From Gammaproteobacteria bacterium (lineage in GTDB: Bacteria > Pseudomonadota > Gammaproteobacteria > Steroidobacterales > Woeseiaceae), in NCBI GenBank assembly GCA_030429005.1, contig JAUIDP010000004.1, forward strand, positions 1 to 64,000: a stretch of 64,000 nt of DNA, read 5' to 3'. The notes under the pieces are model-generated. The model did no database searches. It was not told the DNA's origin and was given only the letters and a program-made list of their open reading frames with translations. The position numbers and the translations under genes are program-made. Below are positions 21,429-30,454 of this stretch, piece after piece; the stretch's first letter is position 1, and every line of letters starts with the position of its first letter.

Positions 21429-22105
21429 TTGCGATGATCCTGGCGGCAGGGCGTGGCGAACGCCTGCGCCCGCTGACGGACTCGACGCCCAAGGCTCTGA
21501 CCGAAGTTCGTGGCGAAAGCCTGCTCGAGCGGCACCTGCGGGCATTGCAGGCTGCCGGCGTGCAAACGGTGGTGATCAATCTCGGCTGGCTCGGCGACCA
21601 GATCGCCGACCGGGTCGGTTCCGGTTCTGCGTACGGACTGCAGGTCATCTACAGCCCGGAGGACGAGCAGATTCTCGAGACGGGTGGCGGTATCCATCGC
21701 GCGTTGCCGATGTTGGGCCCGGACCCGTTCCTGGTCGTCAACGCGGATATTTACACCGACATGCCGATGCCGGACGTCGGGCTCGACGACGATACGCTGG
21801 GCCACCTCGTGCTCGTTCCCACACCGGCCGACAAGACCAGCGGTGACTTCGACGTGGTCGACGGCAGGCTGCGTAATGCTGCCGAGCCGCACTACACTTT
21901 CAGCGGCGTTGCCGTCTATCGTCCCGAATTTTTCAAAGGCTGTGAAGCCGGCCGGTTCTCTGTTGCGCCGATGCTGCGCGCGGCCGCTGATGCCGATCTG
22001 CTGGCGGCATCGATTTATACCGGCGACTGGACAGATGTCGGTACAGCGGAGAGACTGGCCGAACTCAATGCTGCCGATACCATTGCCGGAGATAATGATG
22101 ATTAG
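21425..22105 (+). CDS. murU: N-acetylmuramate alpha-1-phosphate uridylyltransferase
   Basis: A 226-residue nucleotidyltransferase with the signature MILAAGRGERLRPLTDSTPKAL; VNADIYTD carries the metal-binding aspartate. TTG start overlapping the amgK stop, giving MIAMILAAG as in MurU proteins. It converts MurNAc-1-phosphate and UTP to UDP-MurNAc, the step after AmgK. Its end overlaps the DUF62 gene by 8 bases. Confidence 0.92.
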   Translation: MIAMILAAGRGERLRPLTDSTPKALTEVRGESLLERHLRALQAAGVQTVVINLGWLGDQIADRVGSGSAYGLQVIYSPEDEQILETGGGIHRALPMLGPDPFLVVNADIYTDMPMPDVGLDDDTLGHLVLVPTPADKTSGDFDVVDGRLRNAAEPHYTFSGVAVYRPEFFKGCEAGRFSVAPMLRAAADADLLAASIYTGDWTDVGTAERLAELNAADTIAGDNDD

Positions 22106-22997
22106 ACGCTTTGCCATCGCGGTTTGTTGCAGTTCATTTTTCATTGCGGCTCAGCCCGCCTGGTCGCAGAGCGCGCTGGTGTACCAGACTGATTTCGGTC
22201 TCGAGGAACCCGCAGTCGCGTCGATGAAGGGCGTCGCCTATGGCGTCTCTGCGGATCTGAAGATGTTCGACATCACCCACGAGATCCCGGCTTTCAACAT
22301 CTGGGAGGCGGCGTACCGGCTCAACCAGACGGCCAGGTACTGGCCGCCCGGCACGGTGTTCGTTTCGGTTGTCGACCCGGGCGTCGGTACACAAAGACGG
22401 TCGGTCGTGCTGAAGACCAAATCCGGACATTACTTCGTGAGTCCTGATAACGGTTCGCTGACGCTGGTGGCCGAAAACCTGGGCATCGACGAGATCCGGC
22501 GAATCGACGAAACGGTGAACAGGCTCGAAGGATCGCAGCGGTCGCACACATTTCACGGCCGCGACGTCTATTCCTACACGGGCGCCCGCCTGGCAGCCGG
22601 TGTAATCAGCTTCGAGCAGGTCGGGCCGGCTGAAAGCCAGTCCGTCGTCGCGATCGCGTACAAAAAGCCCGCATTGGTCGACGACAGGATCGAAGGCAAT
22701 ATACCCATCCTCGACACGCACTACGGCAACGTATGGACGAATATTGGCGTTGACCTGTTCGACCAACTCGGCGTTGAGGTCGGCGAGTCGGTGTGGGTAC
22801 GCGTCACTGATGGCAACGAAGTCCTGTTCGAGGAACAGGTTCGCTTTGTCAGCTCATTTGGTGGGGTCGAGCTGGGCGACCCGGCCCTGTACGTCAACGA
22901 TATCCTGAATATCGGGCTGGCCATCAACCAGGGAAATTTTGCCGAGCACTACGGCATCGAGGCGGGTCCGGAACGCAACATCGAAATCTGGAAGTAG
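22098..22997 (+). CDS. Exported DUF62 / S-adenosyl-L-methionine hydroxide adenosyltransferase family protein
   Basis: A 299-residue protein of the fluorinase/chlorinase-related DUF62 family, whose cytoplasmic members split SAM into adenosine and methionine using hydroxide. Family motifs are YQTDFG (D32), SVVDPGVGT, VSPDNGSL and FHGRDVYS, with the Asp, His and Arg of the water-binding triad, plus GNVWTNI in the C-terminal domain. ATG 22098 has GGAG 6 bases upstream; ATG 22095 is an alternative. Unusually, the protein begins with a signal peptide (FAIAVCCSSFFIAAQPAWSQS), implying periplasmic or outer location. It overlaps murU, so it is probably in the amgK-murU operon. Confidence 0.88.
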   Translation: MIRRFAIAVCCSSFFIAAQPAWSQSALVYQTDFGLEEPAVASMKGVAYGVSADLKMFDITHEIPAFNIWEAAYRLNQTARYWPPGTVFVSVVDPGVGTQRRSVVLKTKSGHYFVSPDNGSLTLVAENLGIDEIRRIDETVNRLEGSQRSHTFHGRDVYSYTGARLAAGVISFEQVGPAESQSVVAIAYKKPALVDDRIEGNIPILDTHYGNVWTNIGVDLFDQLGVEVGESVWVRVTDGNEVLFEEQVRFVSSFGGVELGDPALYVNDILNIGLAINQGNFAEHYGIEAGPERNIEIWK

Positions 22998-22999
22998 CG

Positions 23000-23659
23000 T
23001 TACGCCTGTTGCCCGGGCGGCAGGCTGTCCTTGTGCACAATCGGACTGGTGAGTTGCAAGTGGCGCAACAGATGCGGCAGCAGTGCCTCCCGCACCTTGT
23101 CGAGGTCATGCTCGGCGCCAAGCTGTTTAAGGTCAGTCACCTGCAGGCCCTGGAAGCCGCAAGGATTGATTCTCGAGAAGGGTTCCAGGTCCACGTCGAC
23201 GTTTAACGCCATGCCGTGAAAGCTTGCGCCGCGCCGAATGCGCAATCCGACGCTGGCGAGCTTGACGCCGTCGACATACACGCCAGGCGCATCACAGCGG
23301 CTGGCCGCGTCGATCCCGTTGGCAGCGGCAACGTCAACGACACACTGTTCCAGTGCGGTGACGAGGTCGCGGACGCCGATACTGCCGCGGCGCAGGTCGA
23401 GCAGCGGGTAGACCATCAGTTGTCCCGGGCCGTGATAAGTCACCTGGCCACCGCGATCGATCTGCACCACGGGAATGTCGCCGGTTGCCAGCAGGTGCTC
23501 CGGTTTCGTATTCAGACCCAGCGTGAATACGGGCTCATGCTCGCAAAACCAGATTTCGTCAGGCGTGTCCGGGCCGCGCGTATCGGTGAATTGCTGCATT
23601 GCCCGCCAGATCGGCTCATAGCTTTGCAGCCCCAGGCTGCGAACGATGATGTCGCTCAC
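23000..23659 (-). CDS. lipB: Octanoyl-[acyl carrier protein]:protein octanoyltransferase
   Basis: A 219-residue enzyme that moves octanoate from acyl carrier protein to lipoyl domains (for example GcvH). Signature [21 protein letters not shown], the catalytic lysine in [18 protein letters not shown] and the cysteine in RINPCGFQG are all present. GTG start overlapping the DUF493 stop. Octanoyl-GcvH made here is the precursor of the lipoylated partner of the glycine dehydrogenase in this window. lipA is not adjacent. Confidence 0.97.
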   Translation of the reverse strand: MSDIIVRSLGLQSYEPIWRAMQQFTDTRGPDTPDEIWFCEHEPVFTLGLNTKPEHLLATGDIPVVQIDRGGQVTYHGPGQLMVYPLLDLRRGSIGVRDLVTALEQCVVDVAAANGIDAASRCDAPGVYVDGVKLASVGLRIRRGASFHGMALNVDVDLEPFSRINPCGFQGLQVTDLKQLGAEHDLDKVREALLPHLLRHLQLTSPIVHKDSLPPGQQA

Positions 23660-23919
23660 AGTGCCATCAGGACATCGTCGTGTGCCGTCAGCTCACGATA
23701 GATGTCGTCCAGTTGTTGCTGGCTTTCTGCCGTGACTGTCACGGTAACGGACACGAAATTGCCTTTACGGCTCAGCGAAGTCGCGACGGCGTCATCCTTG
23801 AGAGGCCCTGTGTGTTTTTCGACGAGTCTCCTCGCAAGATCCTGAAACTCGTCCGACTCGCGACCCATGATCTTGATCGGAAACTCGCAGGGAAACTCGA
23901 GCAGGGATTCGTCGCTCAC
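23656..23919 (-). CDS. ybeD: DUF493 (YbeD-like) small protein
   Basis: An 87-residue ACT-like-fold protein. It has the YbeD pattern [20 protein letters not shown] and [26 protein letters not shown] start. It sits between dacA and lipB, overlapping lipB by 4 bases, as in E. coli dacA-ybeD-lipB. Function is not established; an allosteric or regulatory role has been suggested for the family. Confidence 0.92.
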   Translation of the reverse strand: MSDESLLEFPCEFPIKIMGRESDEFQDLARRLVEKHTGPLKDDAVATSLSRKGNFVSVTVTVTAESQQQLDDIYRELTAHDDVLMAL

Positions 23920-23924
23920 GGCAA

Positions 23925-25064
23925 TTACTCAAACCACAGGCTGACGCCATCGACCGTGCGTTGCCAGAACGAACCGACCGGGTTGTCCGCGAGTGCGCGC
24001 AGCGGCACAGTCAGCAGTTGTTCGTCGCCGAGTTCGATACTGATTTCCGCGAGCGGCTGGCTCTGTGCAACCGGGGCCTGGATGACTGCAGGGATATTCA
24101 TCGTCGAGACGAGCGAGTCATAGGAGCCGCGCGGTACCGTCACGTAGAGGTCTTCGATGACGCCCAGCGGCGAGTACTCGTTGGCGGACTTCCAGACCCG
24201 CGTCTGTGCGATTTCCGTGTTTGCGCTGTACAACAGGCGTGTCTCGAAGAACCTGAAGCCGTAGTTCAGCAGGGCCTGGCTGCCGCTGATTCGGGCTTTC
24301 GCGCTGGAAGTACCCAGCACGACCGATATGATGCGCATATCGTCGCGCTTCGCTGACGATACCAGGCAGTAGCCGGCAGCTTCGGTATAGCCGGTCTTCA
24401 TCCCGTCGACCGAGTCATCACGCCACAAGAGGTTGTTGCGGTTCGGTTGCGTGATGTCGTTGAACGTGAACTCCTTGACCGAGTACCAGCGGTAATACTC
24501 CGGGAACTGTTCGATAATGGCGCGCGCCAGCGTCGTCAGGTCCCTTGCGGTGGAATAATGGTTGTCGTCCGGCAGGCCGGTGGCATTCATGAAGTGACTG
24601 GAGTGCATGCCGATGGCCGCTGCCTGCTGGTTCATCATTTCGGCAAACACCGGCTCCGAGCCGGCCACGAATTCGGCCAGCGCAACGCTCGCATCATTGC
24701 CGGACTGCACAATCATGCCTAGCAACAGGTCCTCGACCTGGACGCGTTTGCCGACCTCGATGAACATCCGCGAACCCTGGGTACGCCAGGCTTTCTCGCT
24801 GACCGTGACTTCGTCCTGCAGGCTGATCTGTTCCTGCTGCAGCGCATTGAAAATGACGTAGGCCGTCATCAGCTTGGTCAGGCTTGCCGGCGGCACCGGG
24901 ACGTCCGGTTCGAGAGACGCCAGCTCGGCGCCGGTCCGACTGTCGATAACGAGATAGCTGGTCGCGCCAATGACCGGCGGTGCGGGAATCGGGCGAGGTT
25001 GTTGCTGCGCAGCACTGACGGTGGCAAAGAACAACAACAGAAAAACAGGCAAACGAACTTTCAT
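23925..25064 (-). CDS. dacA: D-alanyl-D-alanine carboxypeptidase (PBP5/6 type)
   Basis: A 379-residue exported enzyme that trims the terminal D-Ala from peptidoglycan pentapeptides. Signal peptide FLLLFFATVSAAQ; active-site S61 in PASLTK; SGND as the SxN motif; and MKTGYT as the KTG motif. A C-terminal PBP5-type beta domain follows, ending in an amphipathic anchor (FWQRTVDGVSLWFE) that attaches the enzyme to the inner membrane. It is the third hydrolytic enzyme of the wall block after mltB and rlpA. Confidence 0.96.
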   Translation of the reverse strand: MKVRLPVFLLLFFATVSAAQQQPRPIPAPPVIGATSYLVIDSRTGAELASLEPDVPVPPASLTKLMTAYVIFNALQQEQISLQDEVTVSEKAWRTQGSRMFIEVGKRVQVEDLLLGMIVQSGNDASVALAEFVAGSEPVFAEMMNQQAAAIGMHSSHFMNATGLPDDNHYSTARDLTTLARAIIEQFPEYYRWYSVKEFTFNDITQPNRNNLLWRDDSVDGMKTGYTEAAGYCLVSSAKRDDMRIISVVLGTSSAKARISGSQALLNYGFRFFETRLLYSANTEIAQTRVWKSANEYSPLGVIEDLYVTVPRGSYDSLVSTMNIPAVIQAPVAQSQPLAEISIELGDEQLLTVPLRALADNPVGSFWQRTVDGVSLWFE

Positions 25065-25123
25065 AAACTCTCTGCGGTGGGGATTCGGCCGCGTATTCTA
25101 CGCGGATTGACGAAATACAAAAG

Positions 25124-25975
25124 TCAGTCGGTGACGATGATCGGATCGACAATACCGAGCTTCGCGAGTTCCTCGACCAGCAAGTCGTATTCCTCGACGC
25201 CCTGGATGGGTCCCATGCGAACACGGTACAGCGGCGGGCTGACGGTGTTGTCCGTATGGACGGCAGCCGCGCCGAGGCCACCGCTGCGCAGCAACTGCAG
25301 TCGCCGCTCAGCGTTGGCCTTGCTGCCAAATGCGCCAATTTGAACATATATGTGATTCGGGTTCGTCACGACCGGGTCGACGGCCGTAGGCGGACGTGGC
25401 TCTGTCGGCGCCGGCGTGACGGTCTGCACCGGCAGTTCGCCGTTGCCGGACTCGAAGGTAATCGCTTCAACCTCGACAAGGCTGGTGCCGGTCACGACCA
25501 TGTCCAGTTTCTGCGCCGCGGCATAGGACAGGTCGATGATGCGGTTGTGTACGAACGGGCCACGGTCGTTGACGCGTACGACAATCGACCGGTTGTTGCT
25601 CAGGTTCGTGACCCGCACATAGGTTGGCAATGGCAACGTCTTGTGAGCCGCTGTCATCTGGTGCATATCGTAGGGTTCGCGGCTCGAAGTCAGGTTGCCG
25701 TGAAACTTCTTGCCGTACCAGGACGCCACGCCCTTTTCCTTGTAACCGACCGCACTCGGCATCACCGTGTAGCGCTTGCCGAATACCTCGTAAACCGGGC
25801 CGTTGCCGTAGCGGGCGAGGGGTTCCGGTCGCGGGACCGGATCGTCGGGCAGCCCGGCGGCGGTATTGCTGCCGGTGCGTGGCGGACCGTCACGAACAGG
25901 ACTCGATCCACAGCCGGCGATGATCGTAACGCCCGCCAGCAGGGCGGTGATGCGCGCCGCCCTAGGTGTCGTCAT
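25124..25975 (-). CDS. rlpA: Septal ring lytic transglycosylase RlpA, lipoprotein with SPOR domain
   Basis: A 283-residue lipoprotein. ATG 25975 gives a signal ending in IIAGC (lipid-modified C22); the open frame continues upstream without function. The double-psi beta-barrel catalytic domain (GVASWYGKKFHGNLTSS, VRVNDRGPF, IIDLSYAAA) is followed by a C-terminal SPOR domain (about 205-283, IYVQIGAFGSKANAERR) that binds denuded septal glycan. It cleaves naked glycan strands at division sites. It overlaps mltB by 14 bases. Confidence 0.96.
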   Translation of the reverse strand: MTTPRAARITALLAGVTIIAGCGSSPVRDGPPRTGSNTAAGLPDDPVPRPEPLARYGNGPVYEVFGKRYTVMPSAVGYKEKGVASWYGKKFHGNLTSSREPYDMHQMTAAHKTLPLPTYVRVTNLSNNRSIVVRVNDRGPFVHNRIIDLSYAAAQKLDMVVTGTSLVEVEAITFESGNGELPVQTVTPAPTEPRPPTAVDPVVTNPNHIYVQIGAFGSKANAERRLQLLRSGGLGAAAVHTDNTVSPPLYRVRMGPIQGVEEYDLLVEELAKLGIVDPIIVTD

Positions 25976-26951
25976 TCGCAACTTGCAGCGCAATTTCCTG
26001 GCCGAGCTGGTGCACGGCAAGTGCGTACATGACGCTGCGGTTATAGCGGGTGATCACAAAGAAATTATGAAAGCCGACCCAGTGTTCGGTGCCGTCAGCA
26101 CCTTCGAGTGTCAACAGGCGGGCCGGGCTTTCTTTTGCCTGTTTTGTCGAAAACAGCACGTCCTCGCCCGAGAGTTTTGCAACGGTCGAGTCGGCGGTCA
26201 GTTTATTTTCCGGCGGTGTGCCGGTGTAGCGCTCACCGAGCGTTGCCTGCGTAACAACCTCTTCGCCGCTTCGCCACTTGTGAGCAACGAAGTAGTTCGC
26301 AATGCTGCCGGCAACATCGGTCCAGTTGTTCCAGATGTCGCGCTTGTTGTCCCCGGTGGAATCGACCGCATAGGCCCGGTAGCTCGATGGCATGAACTGC
26401 GGCCGACCCATCGCACCGGCATATGAACCGAACGCATCGACGGCCTGCATATCCTCTTCGCGGACCAGCAGCAGGAACTGTTGTAGTTCGCTGCGGAAGA
26501 ATTTTTCACGTGGCGGATAGTAGAAGGCCAGCGTCGAGAGGGCATCGAGTACCCGGTGACCGCCGGTGATACGACCGTAATAGGTTTCGACGCCAATGAT
26601 GCCGACGATGATCTCGACCGGCACTCCGGTGTCACGACTCACGGTTTCCAGTGCCTCGCGATGCTCACGCCAGAAAGCGGCTCCGGCCTTTACCCGTTCA
26701 TCCGTCATGAATATCTGCCGGTAGTCGGCCCACGTCAGTGTGCGTTCGGCCGGCTTCGAAATCTGCTCGACAATCGATTCTTTGTACTCGGCCTCGCCGA
26801 GAATGTCCTGCAAGACGGCGCGATCGTAATCGTGCTCGCTGACCATCTCGTCAATAAACCGGGCAACCGTTGGTTCGTCGGTATCAATTGCGTAGCCCGG
26901 GGTGCTGGCGGCAAGCAGGAATGCGATGCCGGCGATGTGTCGGTATGTCAT
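25962..26951 (-). CDS. mltB: Lytic murein transglycosylase B
   Basis: A 329-residue family 3 lytic transglycosylase. It has a cleavable signal peptide (FLLAASTPGYA) and no lipobox, so it is periplasmic rather than membrane-anchored like E. coli MltB. Catalytic E122 lies in IIGVETYYGRITG; other family blocks are SYAGAMGRPQFMPSSYR and VDSTGDNKRDIWNN. It begins at the last base of rodA. It cuts glycan strands to form 1,6-anhydroMurNAc, the sugar salvaged by AmgK and MurU. Confidence 0.96.
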   Translation of the reverse strand: MTYRHIAGIAFLLAASTPGYAIDTDEPTVARFIDEMVSEHDYDRAVLQDILGEAEYKESIVEQISKPAERTLTWADYRQIFMTDERVKAGAAFWREHREALETVSRDTGVPVEIIVGIIGVETYYGRITGGHRVLDALSTLAFYYPPREKFFRSELQQFLLLVREEDMQAVDAFGSYAGAMGRPQFMPSSYRAYAVDSTGDNKRDIWNNWTDVAGSIANYFVAHKWRSGEEVVTQATLGERYTGTPPENKLTADSTVAKLSGEDVLFSTKQAKESPARLLTLEGADGTEHWVGFHNFFVITRYNRSVMYALAVHQLGQEIALQVANDDT

Positions 26952-28093
26952 CAGTGAGGGAGTAGTTTCCGGTGCGAATGAATGGACATCAGAATACCGA
27001 AACCGGCCATCAGCGTCACCATCGAGGTACCGCCAAAACTGACCAAAGGTAAAGGAACGCCGACTACCGGCAACAAACCGGTCACCATCGCCGTGTTGAC
27101 AAAGACGTAGACAAAAAACGTCAGGCTGATCGAGCCGGCGAGCAGCCGCGAGTAGGTGTCCGGTGCCTGCATGGCAATGTACAGTCCGCGAGCAACGACA
27201 AACATGTACAGCAGCAGCAGACTCAATGCGCCGAGCAGTCCGAGTTCCTCACCGATCACGGCGAAGATGAAGTCGGTATCGCGTTCCGGCAGGTATTCGA
27301 GGTGCGCCTGCGAGCCGTTGGTCCAGCCCTTGCCGAACAAGCCGCCGGAACCGATGGCAATCTTGGACTGGATGATGTTGTAGCCTGCCCCGAGTGGATC
27401 GCTGTTCGGATCAATCAGCGTCAGTACGCGTTGTTTCTGATAATCCTCCATCAACTGCCAGAGACCGTAGGCACCGGGCACGGACAGCACCGCCAGCGCG
27501 ATGATCAGTCGTATCGGTAATCCTGCCAGGACAATGACGATCATCCCGGAGGCTGCCACCAGCAAGGCAGTACCGAGGTCGGGCTGGCGCGCGATCAGGA
27601 TGGTGGGCACGACGATCAGTATGGCCAGCAACAGCAGCTGGCCAAATCTCGGCGGCAACGAGCGGTCGTGCAGGTACCAGGCAGCCATCATCGGCACCGC
27701 GAGTTTCATCGCTTCCGATGGCTGGAAACGCACGCCGAGGTCCAGCCAGCGGCGGGCACCCTGGCCAACCTCACCGGTGGTGAGGACGAGGACCAGCAAC
27801 ACCAGCCCGGCCGCAAAGCCCCACGGCGTCCAGCGACGCAGGAAATCCGGCGGAAACTGTGCGAGTACGATCATGGCAACCAGCGCGACGCCAAGCCGAA
27901 CCATCTGGTTCACCAGCAGGCGCATGTTTTCACCGACCGCGCTGTACAGGACGAACAAGCCCAGGGCACAAATCAGCAGCAGGCCGCCCAGCAGCGGGCC
28001 GTCGAGGTTGAGCCGTTTCAGGATACGACCGAATTCACCGAGCGGCGCGACCCGGTTCGTGTCGAGCAGCCTGGCGTCAGTTTCCCGCATCAT
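26951..28093 (-). CDS. rodA: Peptidoglycan glycosyltransferase RodA (SEDS family)
   Basis: About 380 residues from the ATG-ATG pair at 28093/28090, overlapping the mrdA stop; the open frame runs further upstream in a non-hydrophobic stretch. About ten membrane helices. SEDS motifs are WLDLGVRFQPSEAMKLAVP, RQPDLGTALL and TDFIFAVIGEELG. RodA polymerises glycan during elongation with PBP2, encoded immediately upstream. Confidence 0.97.
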   Translation of the reverse strand: MMRETDARLLDTNRVAPLGEFGRILKRLNLDGPLLGGLLLICALGLFVLYSAVGENMRLLVNQMVRLGVALVAMIVLAQFPPDFLRRWTPWGFAAGLVLLVLVLTTGEVGQGARRWLDLGVRFQPSEAMKLAVPMMAAWYLHDRSLPPRFGQLLLLAILIVVPTILIARQPDLGTALLVAASGMIVIVLAGLPIRLIIALAVLSVPGAYGLWQLMEDYQKQRVLTLIDPNSDPLGAGYNIIQSKIAIGSGGLFGKGWTNGSQAHLEYLPERDTDFIFAVIGEELGLLGALSLLLLYMFVVARGLYIAMQAPDTYSRLLAGSISLTFFVYVFVNTAMVTGLLPVVGVPLPLVSFGGTSMVTLMAGFGILMSIHSHRKLLPH

Positions 28094-29975
28094 CGCCATA
28101 CCCGAGGTATTCATCCATGATCGCGCGAGCGATCGGTGCTGCGACCCGGCTGCCGCTGGACCCGTTCTCGACGATAAGGGCAACGGCAATGCGCGGATTT
28201 TCGAGCGGTGCAAATGCGACGAACAGTGCGTGATCACGCAACCGGAACTCGATCTCGTCCTCGTCGTACTCGTCTTCCTGCGCTACCGAGAACACCTGCG
28301 CGGTGCCGCTCTTGCCGGCCATCTGGTACTCGGCGTTCGCGCCTGCAGCGCGGGCGGTGCCTTTCGCTCCCTGCATGACTTCGTGCATTCCGAGGATAAC
28401 TGTTTCCCAGTGCGACTCGTCCTGCAGCCGGATGTCGTCCAGTCGCTCGGGCGGATACAGGGTGCGCTCGCCCGTGACCGTATTCTGCGACGCTGCGACC
28501 AGGCGCGGCCGGTACCGTTCGCCGCGAGTTGCGACGGTGGCAATGGCGCTCGCGAGTTGCAGCGGCGTCGCCAGCATGTAGCCCTGGCCGATTGACGCAA
28601 TAACTGTCTCGCCGTTGTACCACCTGGCATCGTAGCCACTGAAGTTGTTCTGCTTCCATTCGCGCGACGGCACCAGCCCGCGGTGCTCGCCGCGGATGTC
28701 GATGCCGCTGCGGTGGCCGAGGCCGAACATGTCGAGATACCTGTGAATGTTATCGATCCCGAGATCGACGCTGAGTTCGTAGAAGTAGACATCACAGGAT
28801 TGCGCAATAGCGTTGACGATGTCGATTTCGCCGTGCCCTTCGGGCTTCCAGTCGCGGTACCGATGTGTACTGTTCGGCAGGCTGAAGTAGCCAATGCACA
28901 TTGTCGTGTGTTGGAGATTGGTCGCGCCGGTTTCCAGCATGGCGATGGACAGCATCGGCTTGATCGTCGAGCCGGGCGGGTACGCGCCGCGAATCGCGCG
29001 GTTGAACAAAGGCTGGTCCAGGTCATTCTGCAGTGCGCTGTACTCTGATGTACTCATGCCGACCGCGAATTTGTTGGGGTCGAATGACGGTGCGCTGACC
29101 AGTGCCAGAACATCACCGCTGCCCGGATCGATAGCGACCAGCGCCCCGCGCTGGCCACGCAGTGCTTCGGTTGCCAGCAACTGCAGGTCGAGGTCCAGGC
29201 TCAGATAAACGTCTTCGCCAGGCGCTGCCGTGACATTGTCCGGCAGCGCGTCGACGACGTCGCGCGAGTCGGCTGGTACGCGCCGGCCGAGTGCGTTGGT
29301 CACGACATTGTTGTAGCCGACATCGCCGTGCAGCGCAGCTTCGTAGCCGCTCTCGACGCCGGTCTTGCCTGTCTGGTTGGTGCCCGCATACTCGGACTGC
29401 TCCAGCCGTTCCAGGTCGGCCTTCGACAATGCGCCGACATAGCCGACGGCATGCGCCGTCGCTTCGCCGTGCGGATAGTGCCGGATCAGGCGCGGCTGGA
29501 AGTCCACACCCGGGAAGCGCGCGCGCTGCAGTGCGAAGTTGGCAATTTCCTCGTCGGTCAGCCGCAGCTTCAGCGCGACCGGCTTGAAACCGGGGCCGCT
29601 GCGCGACAGCTCCTTGAAGTTCTCGATGTCCTCTGCGGCGATCAGTTTCATCGCGGCCAGCCGCTGCAGCGTGTCATCGAGATCCTCAACCTGTTCCGGA
29701 ATCAGTTCGAGCTGATACGCCGGCAGGTTTTCGGCGATTACGCGGCCACGACGATCGAAGATCAGCCCGCGTGTCGGTGGGACCGCCTCGATGCGGTAGC
29801 GGTTGCCTTGCGACTGTTCTGCAAACACCTCGTAGTCGACGACCTGCAGCTGCACCAGGCGGGCGACGACACCGCCAAGCAGCAATATGCCGATCGTCGA
29901 GGCCAGGGCGACGCGCGCGATAAACAGGCGTCGCTCGGAATGGTGATCCTTGATCGGGGAAAGCAGGTCCATCAA
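28077..29975 (-). CDS. mrdA: Penicillin-binding protein 2 (elongasome transpeptidase)
   Basis: A 632-residue class B PBP. One N-terminal membrane helix (ALASTIGILLLGGVVARL), a PBP dimer/pedestal domain starting PPTRGLIFDRRGRVIAEN, and a transpeptidase domain with PPGSTIKPM (active serine), SCDVYFYE and MAGKSGTAQV. Its start overlaps mreD by 4 bases and its end overlaps rodA. It crosslinks wall in lateral growth. Confidence 0.98.
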   Translation of the reverse strand: MMDLLSPIKDHHSERRLFIARVALASTIGILLLGGVVARLVQLQVVDYEVFAEQSQGNRYRIEAVPPTRGLIFDRRGRVIAENLPAYQLELIPEQVEDLDDTLQRLAAMKLIAAEDIENFKELSRSGPGFKPVALKLRLTDEEIANFALQRARFPGVDFQPRLIRHYPHGEATAHAVGYVGALSKADLERLEQSEYAGTNQTGKTGVESGYEAALHGDVGYNNVVTNALGRRVPADSRDVVDALPDNVTAAPGEDVYLSLDLDLQLLATEALRGQRGALVAIDPGSGDVLALVSAPSFDPNKFAVGMSTSEYSALQNDLDQPLFNRAIRGAYPPGSTIKPMLSIAMLETGATNLQHTTMCIGYFSLPNSTHRYRDWKPEGHGEIDIVNAIAQSCDVYFYELSVDLGIDNIHRYLDMFGLGHRSGIDIRGEHRGLVPSREWKQNNFSGYDARWYNGETVIASIGQGYMLATPLQLASAIATVATRGERYRPRLVAASQNTVTGERTLYPPERLDDIRLQDESHWETVILGMHEVMQGAKGTARAAGANAEYQMAGKSGTAQVFSVAQEDEYDEDEIEFRLRDHALFVAFAPLENPRIAVALIVENGSSGSRVAAPIARAIMDEYLGYGDDAGN

Positions 29976-30454
29976 TGAACCCGCATGCGCACGCCGTTAA
30001 GAAGCGAATTGACGATCGGCCAGACGACGGCGCCGCTGACGACCGGTGCCCAGTAGTGCATTGCGTCGACCGGTATACCGGCGACACCATTGACCCAGAA
30101 AAGGATGAACTGGTACAGCGCCAGCAGGGAAAAAACCGAAGCCATTAGCTGGCCGGCCGGAAAGACGCGCATCAACAGGTGCATACGCACTGTGACAAAC
30201 ACGACGACGCAGAGTGCCAGCGCGTGCTGTCCGAGCAACGTCCCCTGTGCAACGTCCAGGACCAGGCCGACGATCCACGCCGAGCCAACGCTCCAGGTCC
30301 GGGGCAACATCATCGCCCAGTAGACCAGTGCCAGGACGACCCAGTCCGGCCGGAACGGTTCGAGCGAGTCCGGCAGCGGAATGATGCTCAGCATCAGGGC
30401 TATGACGATCGTTGCCAGCACGGGCAGCCGTTGCGAATAGGCGCCGCTACTCAT
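29972..30454 (-). CDS. mreD: Rod shape-determining protein MreD
   Basis: About 160 residues starting at ATG 30454, overlapping the mreC stop by 8 bases (an ATG at 30472 is further into mreC). Five or so membrane helices and the MreD features LPDSLEPFRPDWVVLALVYW and GLVLDVAQGTLLGQHAL. Inner-membrane partner of MreC in the elongasome. Confidence 0.96.
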   Translation of the reverse strand: MSSGAYSQRLPVLATIVIALMLSIIPLPDSLEPFRPDWVVLALVYWAMMLPRTWSVGSAWIVGLVLDVAQGTLLGQHALALCVVVFVTVRMHLLMRVFPAGQLMASVFSLLALYQFILFWVNGVAGIPVDAMHYWAPVVSGAVVWPIVNSLLNGVRMRVH

